Source of the DNA: G965233625 sp965233625
GTDB taxonomy: Bacteria > Planctomycetota > Planctomycetia > Pirellulales > Pirellulaceae
DNA: 64,000 bases
Assembly: GCA_965233625.1 (NCBI GenBank)
Contig: OZ247499.1
Span: 4,588,001 to 4,652,000 of the forward strand
Reading direction: 5' to 3'
The notes beneath the pieces are model-generated. The model was given only the letters and a program-made list of their open reading frames with translations, was not told the DNA's origin and did not search any database. This document shows positions 26,611-34,934 of the stretch, in pieces. Position numbers and translations under genes: made by a program. Every line of letters begins with the position of its first letter. The first letter of the stretch is position 1.

Positions 26611-26732
26611 GCGCCTTGAAGCGCATGCGTGGATACCAATGCCAAAGGGGCGAGGGGACCAGTCACTGCACGTAGATACTGCTCGCACGCTGTTCGACCC
26701 TACGCCCGATTGTTGGCTGGAGATAGTCTGCT

Positions 26733-27722
26733 ATGTCAATGCGCAACGCGGCCATTCTGCTGCTTAGTCTGCCCCAGGAGCAGGCTGCGGAACTGCTGGG
26801 CAAATTAGAACCGAAGCAGATTGAGAAGGTTTCGATTGAAATCGCCCGCCTGGGTCGCATCAACAGCGAGGAGCAGGAAGACGTCATCGAAGCGTTCGCC
26901 CGCGCGAATCCGCATGCTCTGGGCGGCGAAGAAGGCAGCCTGGATCTGGCGAAGTCGCTGGTCGAAAAAGCGCTCGGAAAGAATGCGGCGGGGATGGTGG
27001 ACAATCTCCGCCAGACCGTCGAGTCGATGCCTTTCAGCTTCCTGCGCGATGTCGATCCGGTCAATTTGCAGACGTTTATCACGGACGAACATCCACAGAC
27101 CATCGCGCTGATTCTCTCGCATCTGCCCGCTGCCGCCGGTGCGGAGATCATCGGCAACCTGCCGCCAGACCGGCAGATGTCTGTGATCCGGCGTGTCGCC
27201 AACATGGGGCAGACCAGCCCGGAAGTGATCGAAACCGTCGAGAGCGGTCTCGAGAGCCGGATGGCCAGCGTGATGAGCCAGTCGTATCAGAACGCCGGCG
27301 GCGTGCCGACCGTGGCCGAAATCCTCAACGTCACCGACCGCGCCACCGAACGCGCCCTGCTGGAAAGCATGTCGCAGGAAGACCCGGAACTGGTGGAAGA
27401 TATCCGGCGGCTGATGTTCGTGTTTGACGATATTGCCAAACTGACCGACAAAGACATTCAATCGGTGCTCAAGAACGTCGAGAACTCGCAGTGGGCTCTG
27501 GCCCTGAAGAGCGCCAGCGAAGCGCTCCGCGAGAAGATCCTCGGCAACATGTCCCAACGCGCCGCGCAGATGCTCTCAGAAGAAATGGAGTTCCTGGGCT
27601 CCGTCAAAGTCTCCGAAGTCGAAGCCATGCAGCAGCAGATTGTAGACATCGTCCGCAAGCTCGAAGACGCCGGACAGATCACCGTCCACAGCGACTCCGA
27701 CGGCGACGAGTACATCGACTAA
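26733..27722 (+). CDS. fliG: Flagellar motor switch protein FliG
   Basis: A 329-residue FliG, normal length. The N-terminal domain begins RNAAILLLSLPQEQAAELL, the middle domain has the EHPQTIALILSHL motif near residue 112 and a GG linker, and the C-terminal domain has the torque-helix region FDDIAKLTDKDIQSVLKNV. FliG forms the rotor C-ring face that interacts with MotA. A GGAG ribosome site precedes the ATG. No other flagellar gene is present in the window, so it is encoded alone here, and its regulation must be coordinated with distant loci. Confidence 0.96.
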   Translation: MSMRNAAILLLSLPQEQAAELLGKLEPKQIEKVSIEIARLGRINSEEQEDVIEAFARANPHALGGEEGSLDLAKSLVEKALGKNAAGMVDNLRQTVESMPFSFLRDVDPVNLQTFITDEHPQTIALILSHLPAAAGAEIIGNLPPDRQMSVIRRVANMGQTSPEVIETVESGLESRMASVMSQSYQNAGGVPTVAEILNVTDRATERALLESMSQEDPELVEDIRRLMFVFDDIAKLTDKDIQSVLKNVENSQWALALKSASEALREKILGNMSQRAAQMLSEEMEFLGSVKVSEVEAMQQQIVDIVRKLEDAGQITVHSDSDGDEYID

Positions 27723-27735
27723 TCGCTCCGGCAGT

Positions 27736-27754
27736 CCCACGGCGATGCCGTGGG
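27736..27754 (+). terminator. Hairpin after fliG
   Basis: A perfect 8-bp stem, CCCACGGC and GCCGTGGG, with a three-base loop lies 14 bases after the fliG stop. There is no clear T-run after it, so it may act as an RNA-stabilising or Rho-assisted structure, or as a dispersed palindrome. Confidence 0.5.
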
Positions 27755-27863
27755 CTACCTTAGGATCATCCCTCTAGCACTCTACGAGCCGGTCACTTGC
27801 CGTAGGAACTACGGGCTTGAGTTGAACTACAAGTGACAATTAGCAGTAGTCAGATCCCTACGG

Positions 27864-28544
27864 TTACTCGTTGCGCATCAACCCTTCTTCAAGACTTTCA
27901 GGCTCGTATACGGCCCCTGGCTTAACGTAAACAATCCTGTAGTGGTCGCCAATTTCTTCGCATAGCTTCTTCCATAGGTCGTACCCGCGGGCTGACAGAG
28001 ATTTCCACTGTTCGACAAGTCTTGATCGAGAATGAAACTGTACGCTATCGAGTGAGCGGTATTCCGCACTCCACAAATCGACCGCGGCTGAGGTTTCGCC
28101 GGTAGCCCCGAGTTGCTGCGCGGTCGTCGCACGCGTTGAAAAAGAAAAGCGATTCTTTACCCTAAAGGGCGTCGTACATGCTTGGGGCCTGCACATACGG
28201 ACCAAGGGGCGATCACGAGATACCCGGGGTAGATAGTCAGATTGCTTCACGCTCAACGCGTTGAGGAAGCCACCGAAGGCTGTTAGAAAATGCACTCGCC
28301 CATACGCATTAACATCTAGGAACGACCAGGTTATGAAACGATGGAACGTTTCTCTGTTCCAAGCGTGAATGAACCTATCTCGATTGCGCCACTGTGATAG
28401 ACACTGCTGGTGGCAGACGCTGTCATCAAATGGGGCGATAACCGGGTTCCCAGACGCGATATGCGGAAATCCAAGAAGCTCCTGGTGGGCGGTCATTGGC
28501 GATCTGCATATGTGGCAGAGCATACCTTCTTCAAACAACGCCAT
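27864..28544 (-). CDS. Hypothetical protein with a Cys/His N-terminal motif
   Basis: A 226-residue protein, AT-richer than its neighbours. The N-terminus CHICRSPM, a later HIASGNP, then CHQQC and a conserved-looking WRNRDRF suggest a small zinc-binding module within the first 60 residues. The rest is charged and helical with no known family. No signal peptide is seen. It is flanked by unrelated genes (fliG, LRR protein) and is probably monocistronic. Confidence 0.55.
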   Translation of the reverse strand: MALFEEGMLCHICRSPMTAHQELLGFPHIASGNPVIAPFDDSVCHQQCLSQWRNRDRFIHAWNRETFHRFITWSFLDVNAYGRVHFLTAFGGFLNALSVKQSDYLPRVSRDRPLVRMCRPQACTTPFRVKNRFSFSTRATTAQQLGATGETSAAVDLWSAEYRSLDSVQFHSRSRLVEQWKSLSARGYDLWKKLCEEIGDHYRIVYVKPGAVYEPESLEEGLMRNE

Positions 28545-28596
28545 TTTTAACTCCCGGATCCTAAAACCGGCCTTCGGTCCGCCTCCTATATTGCCA

Positions 28597-29154
28597 CTAA
28601 CGCACCACCGTCAACTCTGGCAGAGCCTTTTTCAGTTGCTCGACGCCAGCATCAGTCACTTTGGATTCGAATAGATAAAGTGACTTCAACGTCTTCACAC
28701 CTTCCAGGTGCTTCAGTCCTGCATCGGTAATGCCGGTGCCGTACAGGTTCAGGTACGTCAGCTTGGGCAGACCTGTTAGCTGCTTCAGCGAATCGTCGGT
28801 GACTTTCGTTTTCTCCAGGTGCAGCCGTTCCAGGTGGGGCAGCTTGCTGAGGTTGGAAAGTCCTTCGCCTGTGATTTCGCAGCCGCGTAGGTTTACACTG
28901 TACGCCCGCTGCAGGTCTTTCATCGGCGCCAGGTGCTCATCAGCGATTTTCGTATCGGAGACCAGATGGTACGAAACGTCCAGGCGGTTATCGTTCTGGG
29001 CCACTTCCAGAACCAGCACGCCCCATTCGCGCAGCTTCTCGATAGCCTTCATACCGGCATCCGTCGTTTCCAGCTTCACGCCGTCTTCAGCCGTGGCGGA
29101 ACCGGCCAGCGCGACAATCACCAGCAATGCGACAAAACCATTTAGCGTTTTCAT
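28597..29154 (-). CDS. Secreted leucine-rich-repeat protein
   Basis: A 185-residue exported protein: signal peptide MKTLNGFVALLVIVALAGSATA, then about four leucine-rich repeats of the bacterial type (HLERLHLEKTKVTDDSLKQL, KLTYLNLYGTGITDAGLKHL, TLKSLYLFESKVTDAGVEQL). This repeat type occurs widely in planctomycete exported proteins and generally mediates protein binding. The ligand is unknown. The gene is monocistronic and faces away from the esterase gene. Confidence 0.85.
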   Translation of the reverse strand: MKTLNGFVALLVIVALAGSATAEDGVKLETTDAGMKAIEKLREWGVLVLEVAQNDNRLDVSYHLVSDTKIADEHLAPMKDLQRAYSVNLRGCEITGEGLSNLSKLPHLERLHLEKTKVTDDSLKQLTGLPKLTYLNLYGTGITDAGLKHLEGVKTLKSLYLFESKVTDAGVEQLKKALPELTVVR

Positions 29155-29268
29155 GATTCCTCCTCCCAGATGCGATGCACAAAGTTGTTCTGCGGATTAT
29201 GGTATACACCACGTCCCGGCGCCGCAAACTAATGCGCTATCAGGGGCGCCGGCACAAGGCTGCATCTG

Positions 29269-29308
29269 GTCCCCTCGCCCCTCGGGGAGAGGGTTAGGGT
29301 GAGGGGGG
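29269..29308. repeat. CCTCGCCCC palindromic repeat, copy B
   Basis: Second copy of the family at 17791-17831, one base shorter in the core (CCCCTCGGGG), between divergent genes. The preceding GGCGCCG and GCATCT are also shared with copy A, so the repeated unit is longer than the palindrome. Confidence 0.7.
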
Positions 29309-29427
29309 TGCACAACCCGTCCGTTCAAAGCGTTATCTCCCAGAGGAGAACCGGCTCGTGCTGTTGCCACAACACAATATCCGCATCAACAAGCTTTAAT
29401 CTACACACGACTGAATGGGATTTCGAC

Positions 29428-30324
29428 ATGAAAATCATTCGCACCGCACTGGCGATCTGCCTCACAGCTATGGTGTCAATCTATGTCACTCACGCCACTG
29501 CCGCAGAGCAGCAGGTGATCGACGTCTGGCCCGGGAAGGCGCCGGGCGAAGAGGGTGATATTGGCGCCGAGAAGCTGGAGAAAAATGTGCCGCCCAAGGG
29601 TATTCAGAAATATCACAACGTATCGCAACCGACGATTACCGTGTTCCCCGCCCCGGCCGACAAAAACACAGGCGCCGCAGTGGTGATCTGCCCGGGCGGC
29701 GGCTACTCGATCCTGGCGTGGGATCTGGAAGGGACCGAAGTGGCGAAGTGGCTTAACGACCTTGGCGTAAACGCCTTCGTTCTGAAGTACCGCGTGCCAC
29801 GGCGTAAAGGCCGCACGTACTACGAGGCGCCGTTGCAGGACGCGCAGCGGACCATGAGCATTGTCCGCACCCGCGCAGCGGAGTGGAAGGTGGACCCCGC
29901 GCGGATCGGTATTCTTGGCTTCTCCGCCGGCGGTCATCTGTCGGCGACCACCTGCTGCAACGCTGACCGCCGCAGTTACGAAACGGTCGATAAGCACGAC
30001 GCCGCCAGTTGCCGTCCGGATTTTGGCGTGCTGGTTTATCCAGCGTATCTGCAAGAGGATGGCAAGCTGAAGCCGGAGATTCGCGTCGACGAAAAGACGC
30101 CGCCCATCTTCTTCGCACACGCACACGATGACCGTGTCAGCCCCGTCAACAGCGCGACGATGTACATCGCTTTGAAGAACGCCAAGGTAAATTCCGAATT
30201 GCACATCTACAGCAAAGGCGGCCACGGCTTCGGACTGCGTCCCACCGATGACCCGGTCACCAGCTGGCCCGCCCGCTGTGGCGCCTGGCTGAAACGCGAA
30301 GGTTGGCTGGCACCGCGGAAGTAG
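29428..30324 (+). CDS. Exported alpha/beta-hydrolase esterase (acetylxylan-esterase-like)
   Basis: A 298-residue hydrolase with a signal peptide (cleaved near ATHATA/AEQQ). The oxyanion segment CPGGGY lies near residue 90, the nucleophile elbow is GFSAGGH near 165, and the acid/base pair is in HDDRVSPVNS and GGHGFGLR. Conserved FVLKYRVPRR and the DAQRTMSIVR helix match planctomycete carbohydrate esterases of the BD-FAE/acetylxylan esterase type. I infer deacetylation of plant or algal polysaccharides in the periplasm. The ATG at 29428 is preferred since it opens the signal peptide; an upstream in-frame ATG at 29299 falls in repeat sequence. Confidence 0.88.
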   Translation: MKIIRTALAICLTAMVSIYVTHATAAEQQVIDVWPGKAPGEEGDIGAEKLEKNVPPKGIQKYHNVSQPTITVFPAPADKNTGAAVVICPGGGYSILAWDLEGTEVAKWLNDLGVNAFVLKYRVPRRKGRTYYEAPLQDAQRTMSIVRTRAAEWKVDPARIGILGFSAGGHLSATTCCNADRRSYETVDKHDAASCRPDFGVLVYPAYLQEDGKLKPEIRVDEKTPPIFFAHAHDDRVSPVNSATMYIALKNAKVNSELHIYSKGGHGFGLRPTDDPVTSWPARCGAWLKREGWLAPRK

Positions 30325-30330
30325 GACCGG

Positions 30331-32526
30331 CTAATACTGGCGGAAGTGATCGTCCGTGTCCGGTGGATCGCAGTCATGCCAGCCATCGGACCGGGAAATC
30401 TGCGGCTGCCGGAACACGCGGCGGATAAGTGCGGTGGGCGTTAGCACCAGGTAGAAAACGGCCACCAGTTGCGCGTGACTGATCAGCCACGCCAGCGGAT
30501 AGTTCAGCCATAACCAACCGCGATAAGCAGGCAATCGCAACCGCGGAATGAAGGCAAACAACGCACCGGCCGCAATGCACACCCCGGCAGCAACATAAAC
30601 CGGCGCCGGGTGGTGCAGCCGCCAGGCGATCAGCGCCGCCGCCATCAACAAGGCCAAGAAGAACGAAGCCAGCGCGCCGGTCATCGCCAGGGCGCCGGGC
30701 TGCGATTCGATTTCCACCAGGGGTATGCCGGGCGGAATAGTGGCGGGCAGCACGCCCGGTTCATCGGAAAACGCGCCGTCCACATTCACAAAAAAGTCTG
30801 CGGGTTGTTCGCGACGCAGCAGCATGAAGTCGCCAAGTATTAACGCGTCGATCTCCGTCCCGGCAAAGCAACGCAGGGCATCTTCCGGCGTGCAGACGAT
30901 GGGTTCGCCCCGGACATTGAAGCTTGTATTAACCAGCGCCGGGCAGCCAGTCTGCGCGTGGAACTGTTGCAATAGATCACGGAAGCGCGGGTTCGCAGCT
31001 GAATCAACCTTCTGCACGCGCGCAGTGCCATCGATATGTGTGATGGCGGGCAGCAACGCGGCGTCTGTGACAGGGTTTGTCAGTAGCATGTAACGGTTGG
31101 GCGGCTGGATTCCATCGAAGCACCCGGCGGCGTGTTCGCTAAGCACGGCGGGGGCGAACGGGCGGAACGGTTCGCGACGTTTGATCCGCGTGTTGAGCAT
31201 CTCTGACATCGCTTCGTCGCGCGGATCGGCCAGAATGCTCCGGCTGCCGAGCGCGCGTGGTCCAAATTCCATGCGGCCCTGAAACCATCCAACTACGCGC
31301 TGCGCTGCAAGCAGCGAAGCAACTTCCCGCATCAATTTGGCTTCGTCATCGAATTCGTGAAAAACAGCTTTGTGCTGCTGCAAAGCCTGCCGGATCTGCG
31401 ACCGGTTAAACGCTGGACCCAGCAGGGCGCCCTGCATCGCATCTTCGCCCGGCGGCGTTTTATGCAGCGGGCGTTGCAACAGGCCGCACCAGGCAAACAA
31501 CGCTGCGCCCAGCGCGCCGCCTGCATCGCCCGCGGCCGGTTGAATCCAGATCTTCTCAAACGGCCCTTCGTCAAAGATGCGGCGGTTGGCGACACAGTTC
31601 AACGCAACGCCGCCCGCCAGGCACAGGTTCTTCATCCCGCCGCTTTGCTGATGCACATGCCGCACGATCTTCAGCAGTTGCTCTTCCAGAACAAGCTGCA
31701 CCGACGCGGCCAGGTTGCGGTGCAGGTCCTTCAGCGGCTGGCCCGGTCTGCGCGGCGGCGCCCCCAGCAGCTTGTGGAAATGACTGGAAGTCATTTGCAG
31801 CCCACCCGCATAGCCGAAGAATTTTATGTTGAGTTTGAACGATCCGTCGGCTGCCGCGGTTAGCAGATGTTCGCGGATCAGGCTGGCGTAAACCGGCTGC
31901 CCATATGGCGCCAGGCCCATCAATTTGTATTCGCCAGAATTCACGCGGAAGCCGCAATAGGCCGTGATGGCGGAATACAGCAGCCCCAGTGAGTGCGGGA
32001 AATGCAACTCCTGCCGCAGTGACAATTCTTTGTCACACCCTACGCCCCACGCGGCCGTCGCCCATTCGCCCACGCCGTCCACCGTCAGCACCGCTGCGTT
32101 ATCAAACGGCGCAGGATAGAACGCGCTGGCGGCGTGCGAATGATGGTGCCGCGCAAACACAACGCGGCGGTTATAGGCCTTGTCCAACTGACGGCGGATT
32201 TCGCCCGGTAGATACAACTTCCGGCGTAGCCACAGCGGCATGGTATGCAGGAACGCCCGGAGGCCGCGCGGCGCGGCGGCCAGATGCGTCTCCAGAATGC
32301 GGTCGAACTTCAGCAGCGGTTTTTCGTAGAAGGCGACCAGTTCAATATCGCTGGGGCTGAGGTTCGCTTCCTGCAGGCAGTATTGGAGCGCGGCAGTGGG
32401 AAAGCTGCTTTCCTGCTTCACGCGGGTGAAGCGTTCTTCCTGCGCGGCCGCTACGATCCGGCCGTCTACGACGATGGCGGCGGCGGAGTCATGGAAATAA
32501 GCAGAAAGCCCCAGCACCGCCGTCAT
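30331..32526 (-). CDS. NodU/TobZ-type carbamoyltransferase fused to an SxtJ-like membrane domain
   Basis: A 731-residue fusion. Residues about 1-370 are the ASKHA-fold Kae1-like domain (GLSAYFHDSAAAIV, the metal site HHHSHAASAF, LTVDGVGEW, LCLAGGVALNC). Residues about 395-585 are the carbamoyltransferase C-terminal domain (GRMEFGPRALGSRSILADPR, FRPFAPAVL, NTSFNVRGEPIV). O-carbamoyltransferases use carbamoyl phosphate and ATP. The last 130 residues hold four hydrophobic segments ending VFYLVLTPTALIRR and FRQY, a pattern seen in SxtJ-type small membrane proteins that are usually encoded by a separate downstream gene. The substrate is unknown. Confidence 0.9.
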   Translation of the reverse strand: MTAVLGLSAYFHDSAAAIVVDGRIVAAAQEERFTRVKQESSFPTAALQYCLQEANLSPSDIELVAFYEKPLLKFDRILETHLAAAPRGLRAFLHTMPLWLRRKLYLPGEIRRQLDKAYNRRVVFARHHHSHAASAFYPAPFDNAAVLTVDGVGEWATAAWGVGCDKELSLRQELHFPHSLGLLYSAITAYCGFRVNSGEYKLMGLAPYGQPVYASLIREHLLTAAADGSFKLNIKFFGYAGGLQMTSSHFHKLLGAPPRRPGQPLKDLHRNLAASVQLVLEEQLLKIVRHVHQQSGGMKNLCLAGGVALNCVANRRIFDEGPFEKIWIQPAAGDAGGALGAALFAWCGLLQRPLHKTPPGEDAMQGALLGPAFNRSQIRQALQQHKAVFHEFDDEAKLMREVASLLAAQRVVGWFQGRMEFGPRALGSRSILADPRDEAMSEMLNTRIKRREPFRPFAPAVLSEHAAGCFDGIQPPNRYMLLTNPVTDAALLPAITHIDGTARVQKVDSAANPRFRDLLQQFHAQTGCPALVNTSFNVRGEPIVCTPEDALRCFAGTEIDALILGDFMLLRREQPADFFVNVDGAFSDEPGVLPATIPPGIPLVEIESQPGALAMTGALASFFLALLMAAALIAWRLHHPAPVYVAAGVCIAAGALFAFIPRLRLPAYRGWLWLNYPLAWLISHAQLVAVFYLVLTPTALIRRVFRQPQISRSDGWHDCDPPDTDDHFRQY

Positions 32527-32559
32527 GCGTTTACCTTGATCCCCGCGCGGCGAAAGATT

Positions 32560-33465
32560 TTAGTTGCGGTGATCTGCATGGCATTGATTGCAGTTTTTGC
32601 GAAGCGCCGTGTAAGCCTGTGTCGCAGCGTCCAGCTTGTTGTCTGTAAGGCTTTTGTTGAGCAGCAGGGCGTTGTCCAGCGTCGCATCTAATTGCTTTTC
32701 AAAATCCTCGTCGTCTCCGGCGGCTTCGCTGCGTTGTAGTTCGCGGAAATCTTCGGCCAGCAGAAACGCAAGTTGCGCGGCGGCTTTACGTCCGGCGGCA
32801 TCTGCGGGCCAGCCCGTTTTTTGCGCGGCGACGATCTTCTCGAACCGGCCGGCAATCGCCACCATGATTTTCGCCATCGGCTGCGGCGGGACATAACTTT
32901 GCAGCTTTACCGCGGGCATGCTGGCGGGCGGTTTTTTGAATTGACGGACGTCGCGCCACAGCCCGCCATAGCTGGCGCCGGTCCCGGCTGATTTGAGAAT
33001 GTGCATCGCCGACTGCTCATCGTGCGTGCCAGCGGCAATCGCGGCGATGGCGGCGGCGGCGGGCCCACGGTGCTTGCCGTGGTGGCAATGGATAAATACG
33101 GGTCCGGGCAACTTCCGCATCACGGTGGTCAGTGACTTACATGCGTCACCAGAAACACCATCGTACCCGATTGGAATGTGCACATACTGCAAGCCGCTCT
33201 GCCTGGCGGCATCCACCGCAGGCCGGGCGCCATCGACGCTGACAATGGTCTTTACGCCGAGTTTCGCCAGGGACTTAAACCCCACCGCTGCCGAGGGCGT
33301 GCCGCCGGAATATAACTGAGGAGAGATGCGGAACACATTCTCCACGCCCGCAACATCTTTCACTTCGACCGGCGTCTTTGCACCGGCAGGGTCTTCTGCG
33401 AAGGCCAGGCGTGCAGCGACCAGCGATACACAAAACAGCGGGACAATAAAGATGCGGTGCGACAT
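32560..33465 (-). CDS. Secreted dual-specificity-type phosphatase with a C-terminal cytochrome c motif
   Basis: A 301-residue exported protein. The signal peptide is MSHRIFIVPLFCVSLVAARL. The first domain is cysteine-phosphatase-like: GVKTIVSVDG, HIPIGYDG and the P-loop HCHHGKHRG, which fits CX5R. The second (about 190-301) is helical and ends in NCNQCHADHR, a CxxCH heme-attachment motif placed as in cytochrome c' or cytochrome c556 families. The combination is odd: signal-type phosphatases are rarely fused to a c-heme. The ATG at 33465 is preferred because it starts the signal; an upstream frame adds 14 residues. Confidence 0.8.
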   Translation of the reverse strand: MSHRIFIVPLFCVSLVAARLAFAEDPAGAKTPVEVKDVAGVENVFRISPQLYSGGTPSAAVGFKSLAKLGVKTIVSVDGARPAVDAARQSGLQYVHIPIGYDGVSGDACKSLTTVMRKLPGPVFIHCHHGKHRGPAAAAIAAIAAGTHDEQSAMHILKSAGTGASYGGLWRDVRQFKKPPASMPAVKLQSYVPPQPMAKIMVAIAGRFEKIVAAQKTGWPADAAGRKAAAQLAFLLAEDFRELQRSEAAGDDEDFEKQLDATLDNALLLNKSLTDNKLDAATQAYTALRKNCNQCHADHRN

Positions 33466-33589
33466 GCTCAGGCAATTCAAAGGTGGGCGGAAACTATGCG
33501 GGTTCAACTCTGTATTGTCGCTGCTGCACCTGCCGGGTTCAACAAAATGCGGACGGAAGGTCGCGGAAATGATGTAGTGCCATGCTGTG

Positions 33590-33632
33590 CCCCCTCACCC
33601 TAACCCTCTCCCCGGAGGGGCGAGGGGACGAG
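33590..33632. repeat. CCTCGCCCC palindromic repeat, copy C (inverted)
   Basis: Third copy, inverted relative to copies A and B, between two minus-strand genes. The right flank (GAGGTGCCGCG) matches the left flank of copy A in reverse. Confidence 0.7.
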
Positions 33633-33686
33633 GTGCCGCGGCTGGATAAAGCCACAACCTTGTATCCACACCCTTTGCCTGCACCA

Positions 33687-34850
33687 TTACTTCCCGGCGG
33701 CGTGCGCCAGTGCTGTGGCGTAGCCGAGCAGGTCGCCGGTTTCGCGGCAGTGCTCTGCCATGCGTGTGAAGTCACCGGCCTGTTGCGACAGTTCGCAGAT
33801 GGTCGGCGCCACGCCCATCGAACCGGCGTTTTCGTCTATCAAGGCGATCGATGCTTCAATCGCTTCGGCTGGCTTACCGGCGCGGGATAGCACTTGCACG
33901 TACACTTCCACCGGCAGCGGACCATGCTCCTGCGCAGAAAGCGTTTCGGCTTTGTTGCGGAAATAGCCGATCGCCTCGTCCGTGTTTTCGCCCAGCACTG
34001 CCTGGAAGTAGAAAGCGTGTGACGGGTAGAAGTCAGCAAATGGCTCTTCGCTGTCGTACTGGAACTGTTCATTCAGTTCGCGGCCGTAGTACGTCAGGTC
34101 TAACGCCGTGCGGACCGTCTTCGGATCTTCCACCAGACGCGAAGCCCGCACGACGGCGGCCAGATGCGTGGTGTCTACGTGATAAGAATGCTCGGTGAAC
34201 ATCCAGTCGCGGTCGGCGACCAGTTCCCGCAGCGTGTTCTCCTGCGCCTCTGTGCCTTCCTGCTGCGAGATGTCCGCCTTCACGTTGGCCACCAGCTCTC
34301 CGTGCAGATGCGCCACCAGCAGTTCTGCTGCATCGCGGCGGTCTTCCAGACTGTGTTCCACCAGTTGCGAGTCATACGTGGTGATGGCGTTGCACGTGCC
34401 ATGATGCTCCAGCATCAGCGCGAAGCCGCGTTTGACATCGACAGATTCGCCCAGCAGCACGCCGGTCAGCGCGTCGAGATTCTCATCGTCCGCTTCGATC
34501 TTCGCCAATGCCTCGCGCGCTGCCTGCCGGTCGCCGACGGGGCGAAGATACATCCAGCCCTCAGCGATGCGGCCGTCTTCCAGCAGCATCAGCCCCACTT
34601 CGCGACAGGCGTCTAGCAGCCCGCGTTCCAGCTTGTCACGCGTGTCGTCGTCAAGATCTTCGCCTTCCATAGTGTAGGTCAGCGGCAGCCCCATCTTATG
34701 ACGGGTCTGCATCTTCAGCGCTTCAAACAGCTCGTGATACTTCTTCTGATCGCGCAACTGATCCGCCAGTTGCGATAAGACGGCGTCGACTCCACCGCTG
34801 GTGCACGTTTCCTGCAATTGAGCGAATTCCGCGGGAACCGTTGCCGACAT
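33687..34850 (-). CDS. TPR-like helical protein, unknown function
   Basis: A 387-residue cytoplasmic protein built of helical repeats: KKYHELFEALKMQ near the start and AIGYFRNKAETLS with QVLSRAGKPAEAIEASIALI near the end resemble TPR units. Acidic residues are abundant. There is no catalytic motif. The gene lies 84 bases downstream of ispH on the same strand. The ATG at 34850 was chosen over an upstream in-frame ATG at 34904 because it leaves a cleaner spacer and N-terminus (MSATVPAEFAQLQE). Function is unknown. Confidence 0.7.
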   Translation of the reverse strand: MSATVPAEFAQLQETCTSGGVDAVLSQLADQLRDQKKYHELFEALKMQTRHKMGLPLTYTMEGEDLDDDTRDKLERGLLDACREVGLMLLEDGRIAEGWMYLRPVGDRQAAREALAKIEADDENLDALTGVLLGESVDVKRGFALMLEHHGTCNAITTYDSQLVEHSLEDRRDAAELLVAHLHGELVANVKADISQQEGTEAQENTLRELVADRDWMFTEHSYHVDTTHLAAVVRASRLVEDPKTVRTALDLTYYGRELNEQFQYDSEEPFADFYPSHAFYFQAVLGENTDEAIGYFRNKAETLSAQEHGPLPVEVYVQVLSRAGKPAEAIEASIALIDENAGSMGVAPTICELSQQAGDFTRMAEHCRETGDLLGYATALAHAAGK

Positions 34851-34934
34851 AACTTCAAACCTTCGTGATAGTGGGTGATAGTTGTTGATCGTCCGTGGTG
34901 ACACATAATTGTCACAACAGATGCGGGCGAAGCA

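Noticed and set aside
26805..27557. A 250-codon minus-strand frame opposite fliG
   Set aside because: It mirrors the coding sequence of fliG and has a His-rich composition typical of antisense frames in GC-rich genes.
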